Positions 1 to 6,713 of a stretch of 64,000 bases of DNA are shown here, piece after piece (position 1 is the first letter of the stretch; every line of letters starts with the position of its first letter). The stretch is from Pseudomonas mandelii (lineage in GTDB: Bacteria > Pseudomonadota > Gammaproteobacteria > Pseudomonadales > Pseudomonadaceae), in assembly GCF_024138395.1 (NCBI RefSeq), contig NZ_JAMYDU010000003.1, forward strand, positions 434,001 to 498,000, written 5' to 3'. The notes beneath the pieces are model-generated. The model was not told the DNA's origin. It did not search any database and saw nothing but the letters and a program-made list of their open reading frames with translations. Made by a program: the position numbers and the translations under genes.

Positions 1-709
1 CCAGAATCAGGTTCATGCTTTGCCCGGTGCCCAAGCGGTGCAGCGCCTGGGCCAGGGTTTGCACCGCGACGCCATGATGCTGGGCTGCGCTGTTGGCGGC
101 GGCGATCAGGACAGCGGTAATTTGCGGGTCGGTGCGGATCTCGTCTTCCAGCCGCGTCAAATCGAGGCCATCGGGATTGAGGCTACGTTTGATCGCCACC
201 TGCACGTCGGTCATCAACGGCGCACCCTCTGCCAGTTCGCGCCGCCGCTCCAGGTACACCGACAAGGTCATGCCCGGCGCCAATGACGGGACCTCGCAAG
301 ACACCTCTTCACCGGCGCTCAGCAACAAATCCTGCAGGCGCTGGGTCAGGCTTTCCATGTTCAAGGGTTTGGTCAGATACGCCGTGGGCGCCAGGGGCAA
401 GACTTCGCGCACGCTGGCGCTGTCGTTGCGGCTGCTCATCAGAATGAAGGGCAGCGGCGGATTACGTTTGCGCTGACGGACACTGCGCAAGACGTGCAGG
501 CCATCAACGCCAGGCAACTCCCAGTCGACGATCACCAGGTCATAAGGATTTTCCGCCAACAGGTGCAGTGTTTCCTGGCCATCAGCACACAGGTCCAGCC
601 GCGCGTCGCAGCGCACATTCAACAACACTTGCTTGAGCAGATCGCGGGACCAAGGGTCGGCCTCGGCAATCAGCACTCGCGGTACAACGGGCAACACCAC
701 AGCAGTCAT
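1..709 (-). CDS. response regulator with HDOD-type C-terminal region (3' end outside window)
   Basis: The reverse strand is open from an ATG at 709 to the window edge, giving 236 residues without a stop. Residues about 10-130 form a receiver domain: an acidic pair near the start (IAEADPW), the phospho-acceptor Asp in VDWELPG, and the conserved Lys in YLTKPLN. The remaining part (LMTDVQVAIKRS, then DLTRLEDEIRTDPQITAVLI) resembles the start of an HDOD domain, which in Pseudomonas is often joined to a receiver. It would be a cytoplasmic two-component output protein of unknown target. It lies downstream of gabT and is separated from it by a terminator. The output domain is incomplete here, so the full architecture cannot be confirmed. 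Confidence 0.75.
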   Translation of the reverse strand, partial: MTAVVLPVVPRVLIAEADPWSRDLLKQVLLNVRCDARLDLCADGQETLHLLAENPYDLVIVDWELPGVDGLHVLRSVRQRKRNPPLPFILMSSRNDSASVREVLPLAPTAYLTKPLNMESLTQRLQDLLLSAGEEVSCEVPSLAPGMTLSVYLERRRELAEGAPLMTDVQVAIKRSLNPDGLDLTRLEDEIRTDPQITAVLIAAANSAAQHHGVAVQTLAQALHRLGTGQSMNLIL

Positions 710-794
710 CGCACACTCCAACGGCAATGCTTGCACCTTAGTCAATGATGGCCATTCGATACAGCTCAATTGCCGCTGATGTTTCACGCAGCAT

Positions 795-821
795 AAAAAA
801 ACCCGCCGAAGCGGGTTTTTT
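795..821 (-). terminator. rho-independent terminator after gabT
   Basis: A-tract, stem ACCCGC, loop CGAA, stem GCGGGT, T-tract. The stem is flanked by A and T runs on both sides, so it can terminate in both directions. It sits 25 bases past the gabT stop. Confidence 0.85.
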
Positions 822-845
822 GTCGATCAGATCACAAATCAATAA

Positions 846-2123
846 TCAGAGCTCGGAGAAGCACTCTTCGATGATCGCCAAACCTTTGTCCAGTTGCTCG
901 TCCGGCGAGGTCAGCGGTACCAGTACGCGCAGAACGTTGCCGTAGGTGCCGCACGACAGCAGGATCAGGCCCTTGTCACGCGCCTTGGCCACCACCGATG
1001 CCACAGCAGCGGCGTTCGGTTTGTGGCTGTCGCCGTCGACGAACAGCTCGACCGCGATCATCGCGCCCAGGGCACGCACTTCGCCGATGACCGGGTACTT
1101 GGCCTGAATGGCTTTCAGGCCAGTCACCAGACGCTCGCCGACCGCTTTGCAGCGGTCCAGCAGGTGCTCTTCTTCGAACACTTCCATCACGGCCAAGGCC
1201 GCAGCGCAAGCGATCGGGCTACCGGCGTAAGTGCCACCCAGGCCGCCTGGAGCAATGGCGTCCATGTATTCGGCCTTGCCGCACACACCGGCCAACGGGA
1301 AGCCGCCAGCGATGGATTTGGCGAAGGTAGTCAGGTCGGCAGCAACGCCCATCTGTTCCATGGCGAAGAAAGTGCCGGTACGGCCAGCGCCAGTCTGCAC
1401 TTCGTCAGCGATCAACAGAATGCCGTGCTGGTCGCACAGGGCGCGCAGACGCTTCATGAACTCTTTAGGCGCGACGTAGAAACCACCTTCGCCCTGAACC
1501 GGCTCGATGATGATGGCCGCGATGTCACGCGGCTCGGCGTCGTTCTTGAAGATGCGTTCGATGCTGGCGATCGAATCGTCGATGCTCACACCGTGCAGTT
1601 CGTTCGGGTACAGCGCGCGGAAGATGCCGCCTGGCATTAGGCCCATGCCGGCCGAGTAAGGCACGACTTTACCGGTCAGGCCCAGGGTCATCATGGTGCG
1701 ACCGTGGTAAGCGCCGGTGAACGCGATCACGCCGGCACGGCCAGTGGCGGCGCGGGCGATCTTGATGGAGTTTTCCACAGCTTCGGAGCCGGTGGTTACC
1801 AGCAGGGTTTTCTTGGCGAAATCACCTGGCACCTTGGCGTTGATTTTTTCGCACACTTCCACGTACGGCTCGTAAGCCAGTACCTGGAAGCAGGTGTGGG
1901 TCAGCTTGTTCAGTTGCTCGGTCACGGCGGCGATGATTTTCGGGTGCACGTGACCGGTGTTCAGCACAGCGATACCGCCGGCGAAGTCGATGAACTCGCG
2001 ACCTTCAACGTCGGTCACGGTGGCATTCTTCGCGGACTCGGCGAAGATCGGGTGAATCTGACCAACACCGCGCGGTACAGCGGCTTCGCGGCGTTTCATC
2101 AAGGATGCGTTTGTCTTGCTCAT
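846..2123 (-). CDS. gabT: 4-aminobutyrate (GABA) aminotransferase
   Basis: A PLP-dependent class III aminotransferase of 425 residues, the usual GabT length. It transfers the amino group of GABA (and often 5-aminovalerate) to 2-oxoglutarate, giving succinate semialdehyde for GabD. The sequence shows the class III hallmarks: GSEAVENSIKIAR, the AYHGRT motif, IIEPVQGEGG, LLIADEVQTG and the Schiff-base lysine in TFAKSIAGG. An upstream in-frame ATG at 2138 exists, but the ATG at 2123 is preceded by GAGGAC at good spacing and starts the family-typical MSKTNASL, so I chose 2123. The gene lies downstream of gabD on the same strand across a 188-base gap that holds a structured RNA. Cytoplasmic; part of GABA, putrescine and lysine catabolism. 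Confidence 0.97.
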   Translation of the reverse strand: MSKTNASLMKRREAAVPRGVGQIHPIFAESAKNATVTDVEGREFIDFAGGIAVLNTGHVHPKIIAAVTEQLNKLTHTCFQVLAYEPYVEVCEKINAKVPGDFAKKTLLVTTGSEAVENSIKIARAATGRAGVIAFTGAYHGRTMMTLGLTGKVVPYSAGMGLMPGGIFRALYPNELHGVSIDDSIASIERIFKNDAEPRDIAAIIIEPVQGEGGFYVAPKEFMKRLRALCDQHGILLIADEVQTGAGRTGTFFAMEQMGVAADLTTFAKSIAGGFPLAGVCGKAEYMDAIAPGGLGGTYAGSPIACAAALAVMEVFEEEHLLDRCKAVGERLVTGLKAIQAKYPVIGEVRALGAMIAVELFVDGDSHKPNAAAVASVVAKARDKGLILLSCGTYGNVLRVLVPLTSPDEQLDKGLAIIEECFSEL

Positions 2124-2139
2124 AGTGTCCTCATTCACC

Positions 2140-2300
2140 GCTCATCGGGCGGCGTTGTTCAAGGAAAATGCGGCGGGGAGGCAACTACGGCAGCATGCGA
2201 TGATCGACTGCCACAGCTTTCCCGGCCACAGAGAAAATTCCGTTTGAAGCGCGCAAAGGGACAGCGCTCTCGTGCCCTTTGCGCTTGAAGCAATGCCTTG
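2140..2300 (-). ncRNA. gabT RNA motif region between gabD and gabT
   Basis: The gabT RNA motif is a conserved Pseudomonas RNA structure of unknown function, described only between gabD and gabT. This intergenic segment sits in that place and holds a strong hairpin at 2251-2284 (arms GCGCAAAGGG and CCCTTTGCGC, perfect 10 bp). The identity rests on position and on this hairpin; I could not align it to the motif model, and the ends given are approximate. Confidence 0.6.
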
Positions 2301-2311
2301 CCGGGCCGAGC

Positions 2312-3754
2312 TTAGATGCCCAGGCAGAGGTATTTGATTTCCAGGTAATCTTCGATGCCGTACTTGGAGCCTTCACGACCCAGACCCGACGCCTTGATGC
2401 CGCCGAACGGCGCGACTTCGTTGGAGATCAACCCGGTGTTGACGCCGACCATGCCGTATTCCAGGGCTTCAGCCACACGGAACACACGGCCCAGGTCGCG
2501 AGCATAGAAGTACGAGGCCAGACCGAACTCGGTGTCGTTGGACATCGCGATCACGTCGGCTTCGTCTTTGAAGCGGAACAGTGGCGCCAATGGACCGAAG
2601 GTTTCTTCCTTGGCCACAGCAGCGTTGTTCGGCACGTTGGTCAGAATGGTCGGCTCGAAGAAGTTGCCTTGCATGCTCTTGCCACCCGCCAGCACGGTGG
2701 CGCCTTTGCCGACGGCGTCAGCAATGTGCTCTTGAACCTTGGCCACGGCTTTTTCGTCGATCAGCGGGCCAGTGGTGGTGCCATCTTCCAGACCGTTACC
2801 GATCTTGAGTTTGGCCACGGCCACTTTCAGTTTTTCCGCGAACGCGTCGTAGACAGAATCCTGAATGTACAGGCGGTTGGCGCAGACGCAGGTCTGGCCG
2901 TTGTTGCGGTACTTGGAAATGATCGCGCCTTCGACGGCCTTATCCAGGTCCGCGTCGTCGAACACGATGAACGGCGCGTTGCCGCCCAGTTCCAGCGAGA
3001 CTTTCTTGATGTCCTTGGCGCACTCGGTCATCAACTGACGACCGATTTCGGTCGAGCCGGTGAACGACAGTTTGCGCACGATCGGGTTGCCGGTCAGCTC
3101 GCTGCCAATATCGCCAGCGCTGCCGGTCACCACACTGAACACGCCGTTCGGAATACCGGCACGCTGAGCCAGTTCAGCCAGCGCGAATGCAGAGAACGGG
3201 GTTTGCGAAGCCGGCTTGAGCACCATGGTGCAACCGGCGGCCAGGGCCGGGCCGGCTTTACGGGTGATCATCGCGGCCGGGAAGTTCCACGGAGTAATCG
3301 CAGCGGTCACGCCGATCGGCTGCTTGATCACGATCAAGCGCTTGTCTGGCTGGTGGCCCGGAATCACGTCACCGTAAACACGCTTGGCTTCTTCAGCGAA
3401 CCACTCGATAAAGGAAGCGGCGTAAACGATCTCGCCTTTGGCTTCAGCCAATGGCTTGCCCTGCTCCAGAGTCATCAGGCGAGCCAGGTCGTCCTGGTTT
3501 TCGATGATCAGCTCGAACCAGCGACGCAACTTGTTCGCGCGTTCCTTGGCGGTCAGTGCTCGCCAGGCCGGCAGCGCTTTGTCCGCGGCTTCGATCGCAC
3601 GACGGGTTTCGGCAGCGCCCATCTTCGGCACAGTGCCCAGAATTTCACCCGTTGCCGGGTTGTTGACCTTGATCGTCTGACCGTTATCCGCATCGACCCA
3701 AGCGCCATCGATAAAGGCTTGCTGGCGGAACAACTGGGTATCTTTAAGCTGCAT
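2312..3754 (-). CDS. gabD: succinate-semialdehyde dehydrogenase (NADP+)
   Basis: An aldehyde dehydrogenase of 480 residues, the standard GabD length, oxidising succinate semialdehyde to succinate. Visible motifs are TPWNFPAAMITRK (cofactor site), FTGSTEIGR, the general base Glu in ELGGNAPFIV, and the catalytic Cys in NNGQTCVCANR. The open frame continues to 3841, but the ATG at 3754 (MQLKDTQLFRQQ) has AAGGAAA seven bases upstream and begins the family-typical N-terminus, so I take 3754. It is the first gene of the gabD-gabT pair. Cytoplasmic. Confidence 0.97.
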   Translation of the reverse strand: MQLKDTQLFRQQAFIDGAWVDADNGQTIKVNNPATGEILGTVPKMGAAETRRAIEAADKALPAWRALTAKERANKLRRWFELIIENQDDLARLMTLEQGKPLAEAKGEIVYAASFIEWFAEEAKRVYGDVIPGHQPDKRLIVIKQPIGVTAAITPWNFPAAMITRKAGPALAAGCTMVLKPASQTPFSAFALAELAQRAGIPNGVFSVVTGSAGDIGSELTGNPIVRKLSFTGSTEIGRQLMTECAKDIKKVSLELGGNAPFIVFDDADLDKAVEGAIISKYRNNGQTCVCANRLYIQDSVYDAFAEKLKVAVAKLKIGNGLEDGTTTGPLIDEKAVAKVQEHIADAVGKGATVLAGGKSMQGNFFEPTILTNVPNNAAVAKEETFGPLAPLFRFKDEADVIAMSNDTEFGLASYFYARDLGRVFRVAEALEYGMVGVNTGLISNEVAPFGGIKASGLGREGSKYGIEDYLEIKYLCLGI

Positions 3755-4102
3755 GTCGGCTTTCCTTAACAGCACCGCGCAGGCGCGGAGCGAATTATGA
3801 TTGTTGAAAGGCGCCTTATAGGCTGCCGTCAGGGAAATCATTCACCGGGCTGAAGCACATAAATAGCGCACAAATCGAACTCGTGCGGTTCAGCACCCAG
3901 ACAAGAGCGTTTGAAATCTCAAACGAATCCTAGGATCAAAGGGGGTAAAGGACAATAGGCTGTTCGAAAAAAAGAACGAAAACGCCGCATTTGCCTATTT
4001 TTTCAGATCAGCGTAGCAAACGCAGGTTACGCTTTTGAAAAAGGCAGACGATTCAGCAGCATGGACGCCCGCAACGCATATGAGTATCATGGCGCCCGCA
4101 TT
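3755..4102. other. intergenic region upstream of gabD and tRNA-Arg
   Basis: No gene is seen. It should carry the gabD promoter on the minus strand and the tRNA promoter on the plus strand. A small palindrome at 3908-3925 (CGTTTGA, four bases, TCAAACG) is a candidate operator for gabDT. Another imperfect palindrome, GTTC A-tract GAAC, lies near 3962-3977. No regulator can be assigned from the sequence. Confidence 0.4.
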
Positions 4103-4179
4103 GCACCAGTAGCTCAGCTGGATAGAGTACTGCCCTCCGAAGGCAGGGGTCGTGGGTTCGAATCCCGCCTGGTGCACCA
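4103..4179 (+). tRNA. tRNA-Arg (anticodon CCG)
   Basis: A complete 77-base cloverleaf including the encoded CCA. Acceptor stem GCACCAG/CTGGTGC, D-loop with AGCTGGAT, anticodon stem CTGCC/GGCAG with loop CTCCGAA (anticodon CCG, reads CGG), and T-arm loop TTCGAAT. A terminator follows. The left edge of a small phage/toxin-antitoxin patch begins just downstream, which fits tRNA genes as integration sites, though no duplicated 3' end was found. Confidence 0.98.
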
Positions 4180-4195
4180 TAATGTAGAAACGAGA

Positions 4196-4227
4196 AAGCC
4201 TCAGATCTTAGGGTCTGGGGCTTTTTT
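4196..4227 (+). terminator. rho-independent terminator after tRNA-Arg
   Basis: Stem AGCCTCAGA / TCTGGGGCT with one G-T pair, then TTTTTT, starting 17 bases after the tRNA CCA. Confidence 0.85.
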
Positions 4228-4298
4228 GTGGGTGCTGTCTCGCCCTGAATAAGGTTTACACCTTCCGGCTTCTTATCAGGAAGGTGCAACGGCAGTGG

Positions 4299-4631
4299 TC
4301 AGGCATGCACCTCACGATCAAGAACGTCAGCTACCCACTGATTGATACTCTTGTGGGCTAGCTGCGCTTTTACGGCGACAGTTGCATGGAGTGCTGGCGC
4401 TAAACGCAGACTGAGGTGGCCAGAATAGGGCTTCTGCGGCGTACGCCCGAGCTTGGCGCAAGTCTCCAGATAATCGGTGACGGCCTCTTCAAATGCATCT
4501 CGAAGCTCCTGCACTGACTCGCCATGGAACCCAACGACATCTCTGATACCAGCGATATGGCCGACAAACAGGCCATCTTCCTCGCTGTATTCAATTCGGG
4601 CGGCATAGCCTTTGTAATTCATTACGCTCAT
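4299..4631 (-). CDS. hicB: HicB-family antitoxin (toxin partner truncated)
   Basis: A 110-residue HicB antitoxin. Residues 1-60 form the partial RNase H-like fold of the family (YKGYAARIEYSEEDGLFVGH, then GIRDVVGFHG and AFEEAVTDYL). Residues 75-108 look like the ribbon-helix-helix/Arc-type DNA-binding end (GHLSLRLAPALHATVAVKAQ, then INQWVADVLD). In intact systems HicB neutralises the HicA mRNA interferase and represses the operon. Here its start codon overlaps the stop of a hicA remnant (ATGA), the normal hicAB order and coupling, but the toxin has lost its N-terminal half. So this is probably an orphan antitoxin. Cytoplasmic. Confidence 0.88.
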   Translation of the reverse strand: MSVMNYKGYAARIEYSEEDGLFVGHIAGIRDVVGFHGESVQELRDAFEEAVTDYLETCAKLGRTPQKPYSGHLSLRLAPALHATVAVKAQLAHKSINQWVADVLDREVHA

Positions 4632-4774
4632 GGGGTGACTCCTGCTTGTTCAAGGAAAGCCCGAGCATCACGAACCTGGTAGGGCTTTGCTTCTTTGTCC
4701 GGGTGTGGTCGGTGAAAGGTGGCGACCACACCTGTATAAGCCGATGGTGAGCGGGCTGAAGGGGCAGTTGTAAA
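4628..4774 (-). pseudogene. hicA: hicA toxin, N-terminal half lost
   Basis: In the frame that ends in the TGA overlapping the hicB start, 48 codons are open up to an in-frame TAG at 4775-4777. The last 34 residues (TFHRPHPDKEAKPYQVRD, ending ARAFLEQAGVTP) match the conserved C-terminal end of one HicA subgroup. The usual N-terminal half with the double-stranded-RNA-binding-like fold is not recognisable in any frame upstream, and the stop lies inside a palindrome at 4764-4792. I read this as a deletion or replacement that beheaded the toxin. Recognition is from memory of the family, so moderate confidence. Confidence 0.6.
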
Positions 4775-4792
4775 CTAAAAGTTTACAACTGC
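4764..4792. promoter_or_regulatory. perfect 12-bp palindrome upstream of hicB
   Basis: Arms GCAGTTGTAAAC and GTTTACAACTGC around a 5-base loop. It sits exactly where the recognisable hicA sequence ends. It could be the old HicB operator, a hairpin terminator without a T-tract, or a recombination scar; the sequence alone does not decide. Confidence 0.5.
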
Positions 4793-4865
4793 GGCACGCG
4801 TCAGTGTCAGACGCGTGCCGGCCTTCGTACATTTCTTGGTAGTTCTTGGGCGTTTCTTGGGTAGT

Positions 4866-5056
4866 CAACGGCGACTAGTGCTCTGACAATCGCCGTTGCC
4901 ATTCACCCAATATCCGAGGTTGCAGCAGATCAGCCTGCACGATACCCTTCTGCCGTCGCTGCCAATTCAGCGACCGGGCTTGGTAACCCGAGAGTTAAGC
5001 GCAACAGCGCCCCCATTAGATTTGCAGGCGTTTTTTTATGCCCGCAATTTTGAGTT
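4866..5056 (+). other. leader region upstream of the C4-type RNA
   Basis: No gene is seen. It contains an inverted repeat (CAACGGCGA at 4866-4874, TCGCCGTTG at 4890-4898), a copy of TTGGTAA near 4980-4986 that is complementary to a loop of the C4-type RNA, and an imperfect hairpin TTGCAGGCG / TGCCCGCAA around a T-tract at about 5021-5048. The promoter for the C4 RNA and downstream genes should lie here. Confidence 0.35.
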
Positions 5057-5137
5057 ATGGCGGCTGTGCGTGGGACGTCTTCGGGCGTGCCGGATTCCTT
5101 GACTCCCGGTTTACCAACCTGCGCACAGCTGCCACCC
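5057..5137 (+). ncRNA. C4-type antisense RNA
   Basis: The segment folds into a three-armed structure like the C4 RNA of phages P1/P7/P22. The outer stem is GGCGGCTGTGCG / CGCACAGCTGCC (5059-5070 with 5122-5133, one mismatch), with two inner hairpins (around CTTCGGG and around a CCGG...CCGG stem). Two loops are complementary to sequence just downstream: TCCTTGAC at 5096-5103 with GTCAAGGA at 5171-5178, which is the ribosome binding site of the next ORF, and TTACCAA at 5111-5117 with TTGGTAA at 5144-5150. This is the a'/a, b'/b pairing by which C4 blocks translation in cis and trans. Confidence 0.72.
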
Positions 5138-5186
5138 ATTCGCTTGGTAACGAAAAAGTGGCAGTTCCTCGTCAAGGAGCTAGACC

Positions 5187-5285
5187 ATGCGCAATACAAA
5201 TCCGTACGAAATTCGGTTCACCCCTCAACGCTATCTTGAATCATGCTTCCACCGCACCTCCGCCAATGGAGGTGACAATGTCTGA
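5187..5285 (+). CDS. 32-residue leader ORF, coupled to the DUF3077 gene
   Basis: An ATG at 5187 with the strong site AAGGAG seven bases upstream opens a 32-codon frame (begins MRNTNPYEIRFTPQRYLE) whose TGA at 5283-5285 overlaps the start of the DUF3077 gene by eight bases. The ribosome binding site lies in the stretch complementary to the C4-type RNA. In P1-type immunity regions a small ORF in this place (icd) is the direct C4 target, and its translation is coupled to the next gene; I infer the same logic here. No homologue is recognised and the peptide itself may only serve coupling. Confidence 0.5.
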   Translation: MRNTNPYEIRFTPQRYLESCFHRTSANGGDNV

Positions 5286-5571
5286 CCAATCTGAACTAAA
5301 AACCATCGGCTTCACACCCTTCCACTACTGCTCTGTTGAACCGCTGTTTCGAGTGAATGGTGGTGTGCCCATCAGCGAAGCGTTGGCGCAGGCGTCCGAC
5401 CTGTTGTTCCTGGCCAAGTCGTTTGCTGAGGATGCTGCTTACTCGAAAGACACTGACCGCCATGCGTGGGCCGCGCACTATTTTACGGCGATGGGCAAAG
5501 CAGTGATTGATGATGTGGTGAAAGTTTTGACGCGACCACCGCAGTCGACGACGCAACAAGCCGCAGAATAG
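5278..5571 (+). CDS. DUF3077 family protein
   Basis: A 97-residue soluble protein starting MSDQSELKTIGF, of the DUF3077 type common in Pseudomonas (FRVNGGVPISEALAQASDLL, then a helix ending HYFTAMGKAVIDDV). Function is unknown. GGAGG lies eight bases before the ATG at 5278, so it can also initiate by itself, but it overlaps the 32-codon leader ORF and is probably translated with it under control of the C4-type RNA. A strong terminator follows. Genes of this family often occur in multiple copies in one genome, a pattern that suggests phage or accessory origin. Cytoplasmic, no signal or membrane segment. Confidence 0.8.
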   Translation: MSDQSELKTIGFTPFHYCSVEPLFRVNGGVPISEALAQASDLLFLAKSFAEDAAYSKDTDRHAWAAHYFTAMGKAVIDDVVKVLTRPPQSTTQQAAE

Positions 5572-5584
5572 CGGCAACGCACCC

Positions 5585-5625
5585 AAAAAAAAGCAGGCCC
5601 CGATTTTTCGGGGCCTGCAATTTTT
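5585..5625. terminator. bidirectional rho-independent terminator
   Basis: A-tract, stem GCAGGCCCCGA / TCGGGGCCTGC, T-tract. It serves the DUF3077 gene from the left and the small gene ending at 5638 from the right. Confidence 0.92.
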
Positions 5626-5637
5626 GAGTGAGTGTTT

Positions 5638-5805
5638 TCAAGGGCGGCTACGCTCTGCTTCAACCTCATTAATGAGCGCATCAAGCTCGGCAAACACTGT
5701 TTCGGCAGGAATTGCCGGACGTGGGTCATTACGGCTGACGGCAATAGATTCACGTATTTCTGCGACCCGTAACCGATCAAATTGCTGCTGATAGGTTTTT
5801 TTCAT
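5638..5805 (-). CDS. small hypothetical protein, antitoxin-like
   Basis: A 55-residue protein, MKKTYQQQFDRLRVAEIR at the start and AELDALINEVEAERSRP at the end. Its ATG overlaps the stop of the upstream 89-residue gene (ATGA), so the two are translationally coupled. The middle SRNDPRPAIPAETVFAEL resembles the C-terminal tail of RelB/stability-determinant antitoxins (a DxRPxxP stretch, then a helix), but no DNA-binding part is visible and I do not claim the family. It ends at a strong terminator. Confidence 0.6.
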   Translation of the reverse strand: MKKTYQQQFDRLRVAEIRESIAVSRNDPRPAIPAETVFAELDALINEVEAERSRP

Positions 5806-6071
5806 TCTGTCGTCCAATCAAACTCGTCGTAGTCATCATCGTCTTCTTCGTCCTCGACCACTTCATCATCAAGAACGTCTTCCTCAATCGCTTCTTCTGC
5901 CTGCTTCGCCAGAAGAAACTCCTTACGACTCTCAGTCACTGCTCGCCGTAATTCCTCACCCTTCACCGGGCAGTTGAGCATTTGGGCGATGCGGTCGATT
6001 TTTTGTGCCACGGCATCCTCCAACGCATCGGCTATGGGCTGATAGTGCGCGCTTTCGGGTGTCGATGCCAA
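5802..6071 (-). CDS. hypothetical acidic-tailed protein
   Basis: An 89-residue protein. The first 60 residues look helical (MASTPESAHYQPIADALE, then RIAQMLNCPVKGEELRRAVT). The last 30 are almost all Asp and Glu (DEEDDDDYDEFDWTTE). Such tails occur in nucleic-acid mimics and chaperone-like proteins. No family is recognised. It is coupled to the 55-residue gene behind it by a 4-base overlap and starts 21 bases after the anti-sigma-like gene, so it may also be read from that operon. Confidence 0.6.
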   Translation of the reverse strand: MASTPESAHYQPIADALEDAVAQKIDRIAQMLNCPVKGEELRRAVTESRKEFLLAKQAEEAIEEDVLDDEVVEDEEDDDDYDEFDWTTE

Positions 6072-6092
6072 ATTTGTCGACCGCTGTTCATC

Positions 6093-6713
6093 TCATTTTT
6101 TCTGCAAATCCTTGAGTCGAGCGGTGAGATTTTCCTTGGGAAAGCGTTTGTGCAAGTCTGCCAGCAGCGCTTCGGCGGCTTGGGTTTGACCGGTCTCTTG
6201 CAGGCGTATCACTTCACGTAATTGATCATCCAATGACTTAACCGGCGCGGCGGCGCGTTTGCTGAGTTTTGCTTCGTCGGCCATTTCGTTATTGATCGAC
6301 TCGCGCTGCAACGGTGCAGCAGACTCCGCCATGGGCGCAGCAGGTGCGGGGGCGGATAAAGCGCCGGTCGGTGCAGCCTGGGAGCGAGCAGCAGCTTCCG
6401 GCTTGGCGGCCGGGGCGGACGCTTTGGGCGCAGGCGCGAAGTCGTAACTCGGCAGTTGTTCCGGCGTGCGTTGCACCAATGCCAACATCAGGGCCACACC
6501 AACGAGGCTGGCGAATGCCACTTGCCAGCGGGGTTGTTGGCAGGCGCGGAGCCAGCGGTGCCACAGGTTCGGCTTCGGTGCGGGGGCTTCACGATGCGCA
6601 GTGGCGAGGATGAAGGCATCGAGATGCGCCGGTGGTTCACCGGTTGCGTGGTCGCGGAAATGCTTGAGCACATCATCGTCATGCGATGGTGGCGTCTGTT
6701 TGGCGTCAGTCAT
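6093..6713 (-). CDS. anti-sigma-factor-like membrane protein
   Basis: A 206-residue protein with a soluble N-terminus (DDDVLKHFRDHATGEPPAHL), one membrane segment near residues 64-82 (VAFASLVGVALMLALVQ), an Ala/Pro-rich linker and a charged C-terminus (about residues 140-206: LSKRAAAPVKSLDDQLREVI, then ALLADLHKRFPKENLTARLK) probably in the periplasm. The ATG overlaps the ECF sigma stop (ATGA), the usual sigma/anti-sigma coupling, so an anti-sigma role is inferred from position and topology. No zinc anti-sigma motif (HxxxCxxC) is present. Confidence 0.7.
   Translation of the reverse strand: MTDAKQTPPSHDDDVLKHFRDHATGEPPAHLDAFILATAHREAPAPKPNLWHRWLRACQQPRWQVAFASLVGVALMLALVQRTPEQLPSYDFAPAPKASAPAAKPEAAARSQAAPTGALSAPAPAAPMAESAAPLQRESINNEMADEAKLSKRAAAPVKSLDDQLREVIRLQETGQTQAAEALLADLHKRFPKENLTARLKDLQKK

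Noticed and set aside
2279..3769. Plus-strand open frame of 496 codons opposite gabD
   Set aside because: Antisense to a certain gene; composition (His, Gly, Gln, Arg rich) is that of a shadow frame.
4668..4868. 66-codon minus-strand frame overlapping the hicA remnant
   Set aside because: Its C-terminal part is the out-of-frame reading of the recognisable HicA end; no family match and no good ribosome binding site.
4103..5640. Integrated island bounded by tRNA-Arg repeats
   Set aside because: No second copy of the tRNA 3' end and no integrase were found; only small phage-like and toxin-antitoxin remnants are present.
5478..5780. 100-codon minus-strand frame over the terminator at 5585-5625
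   Set aside because: It crosses a strong terminator and is out of frame with the coupled 55-residue gene, which has better support.
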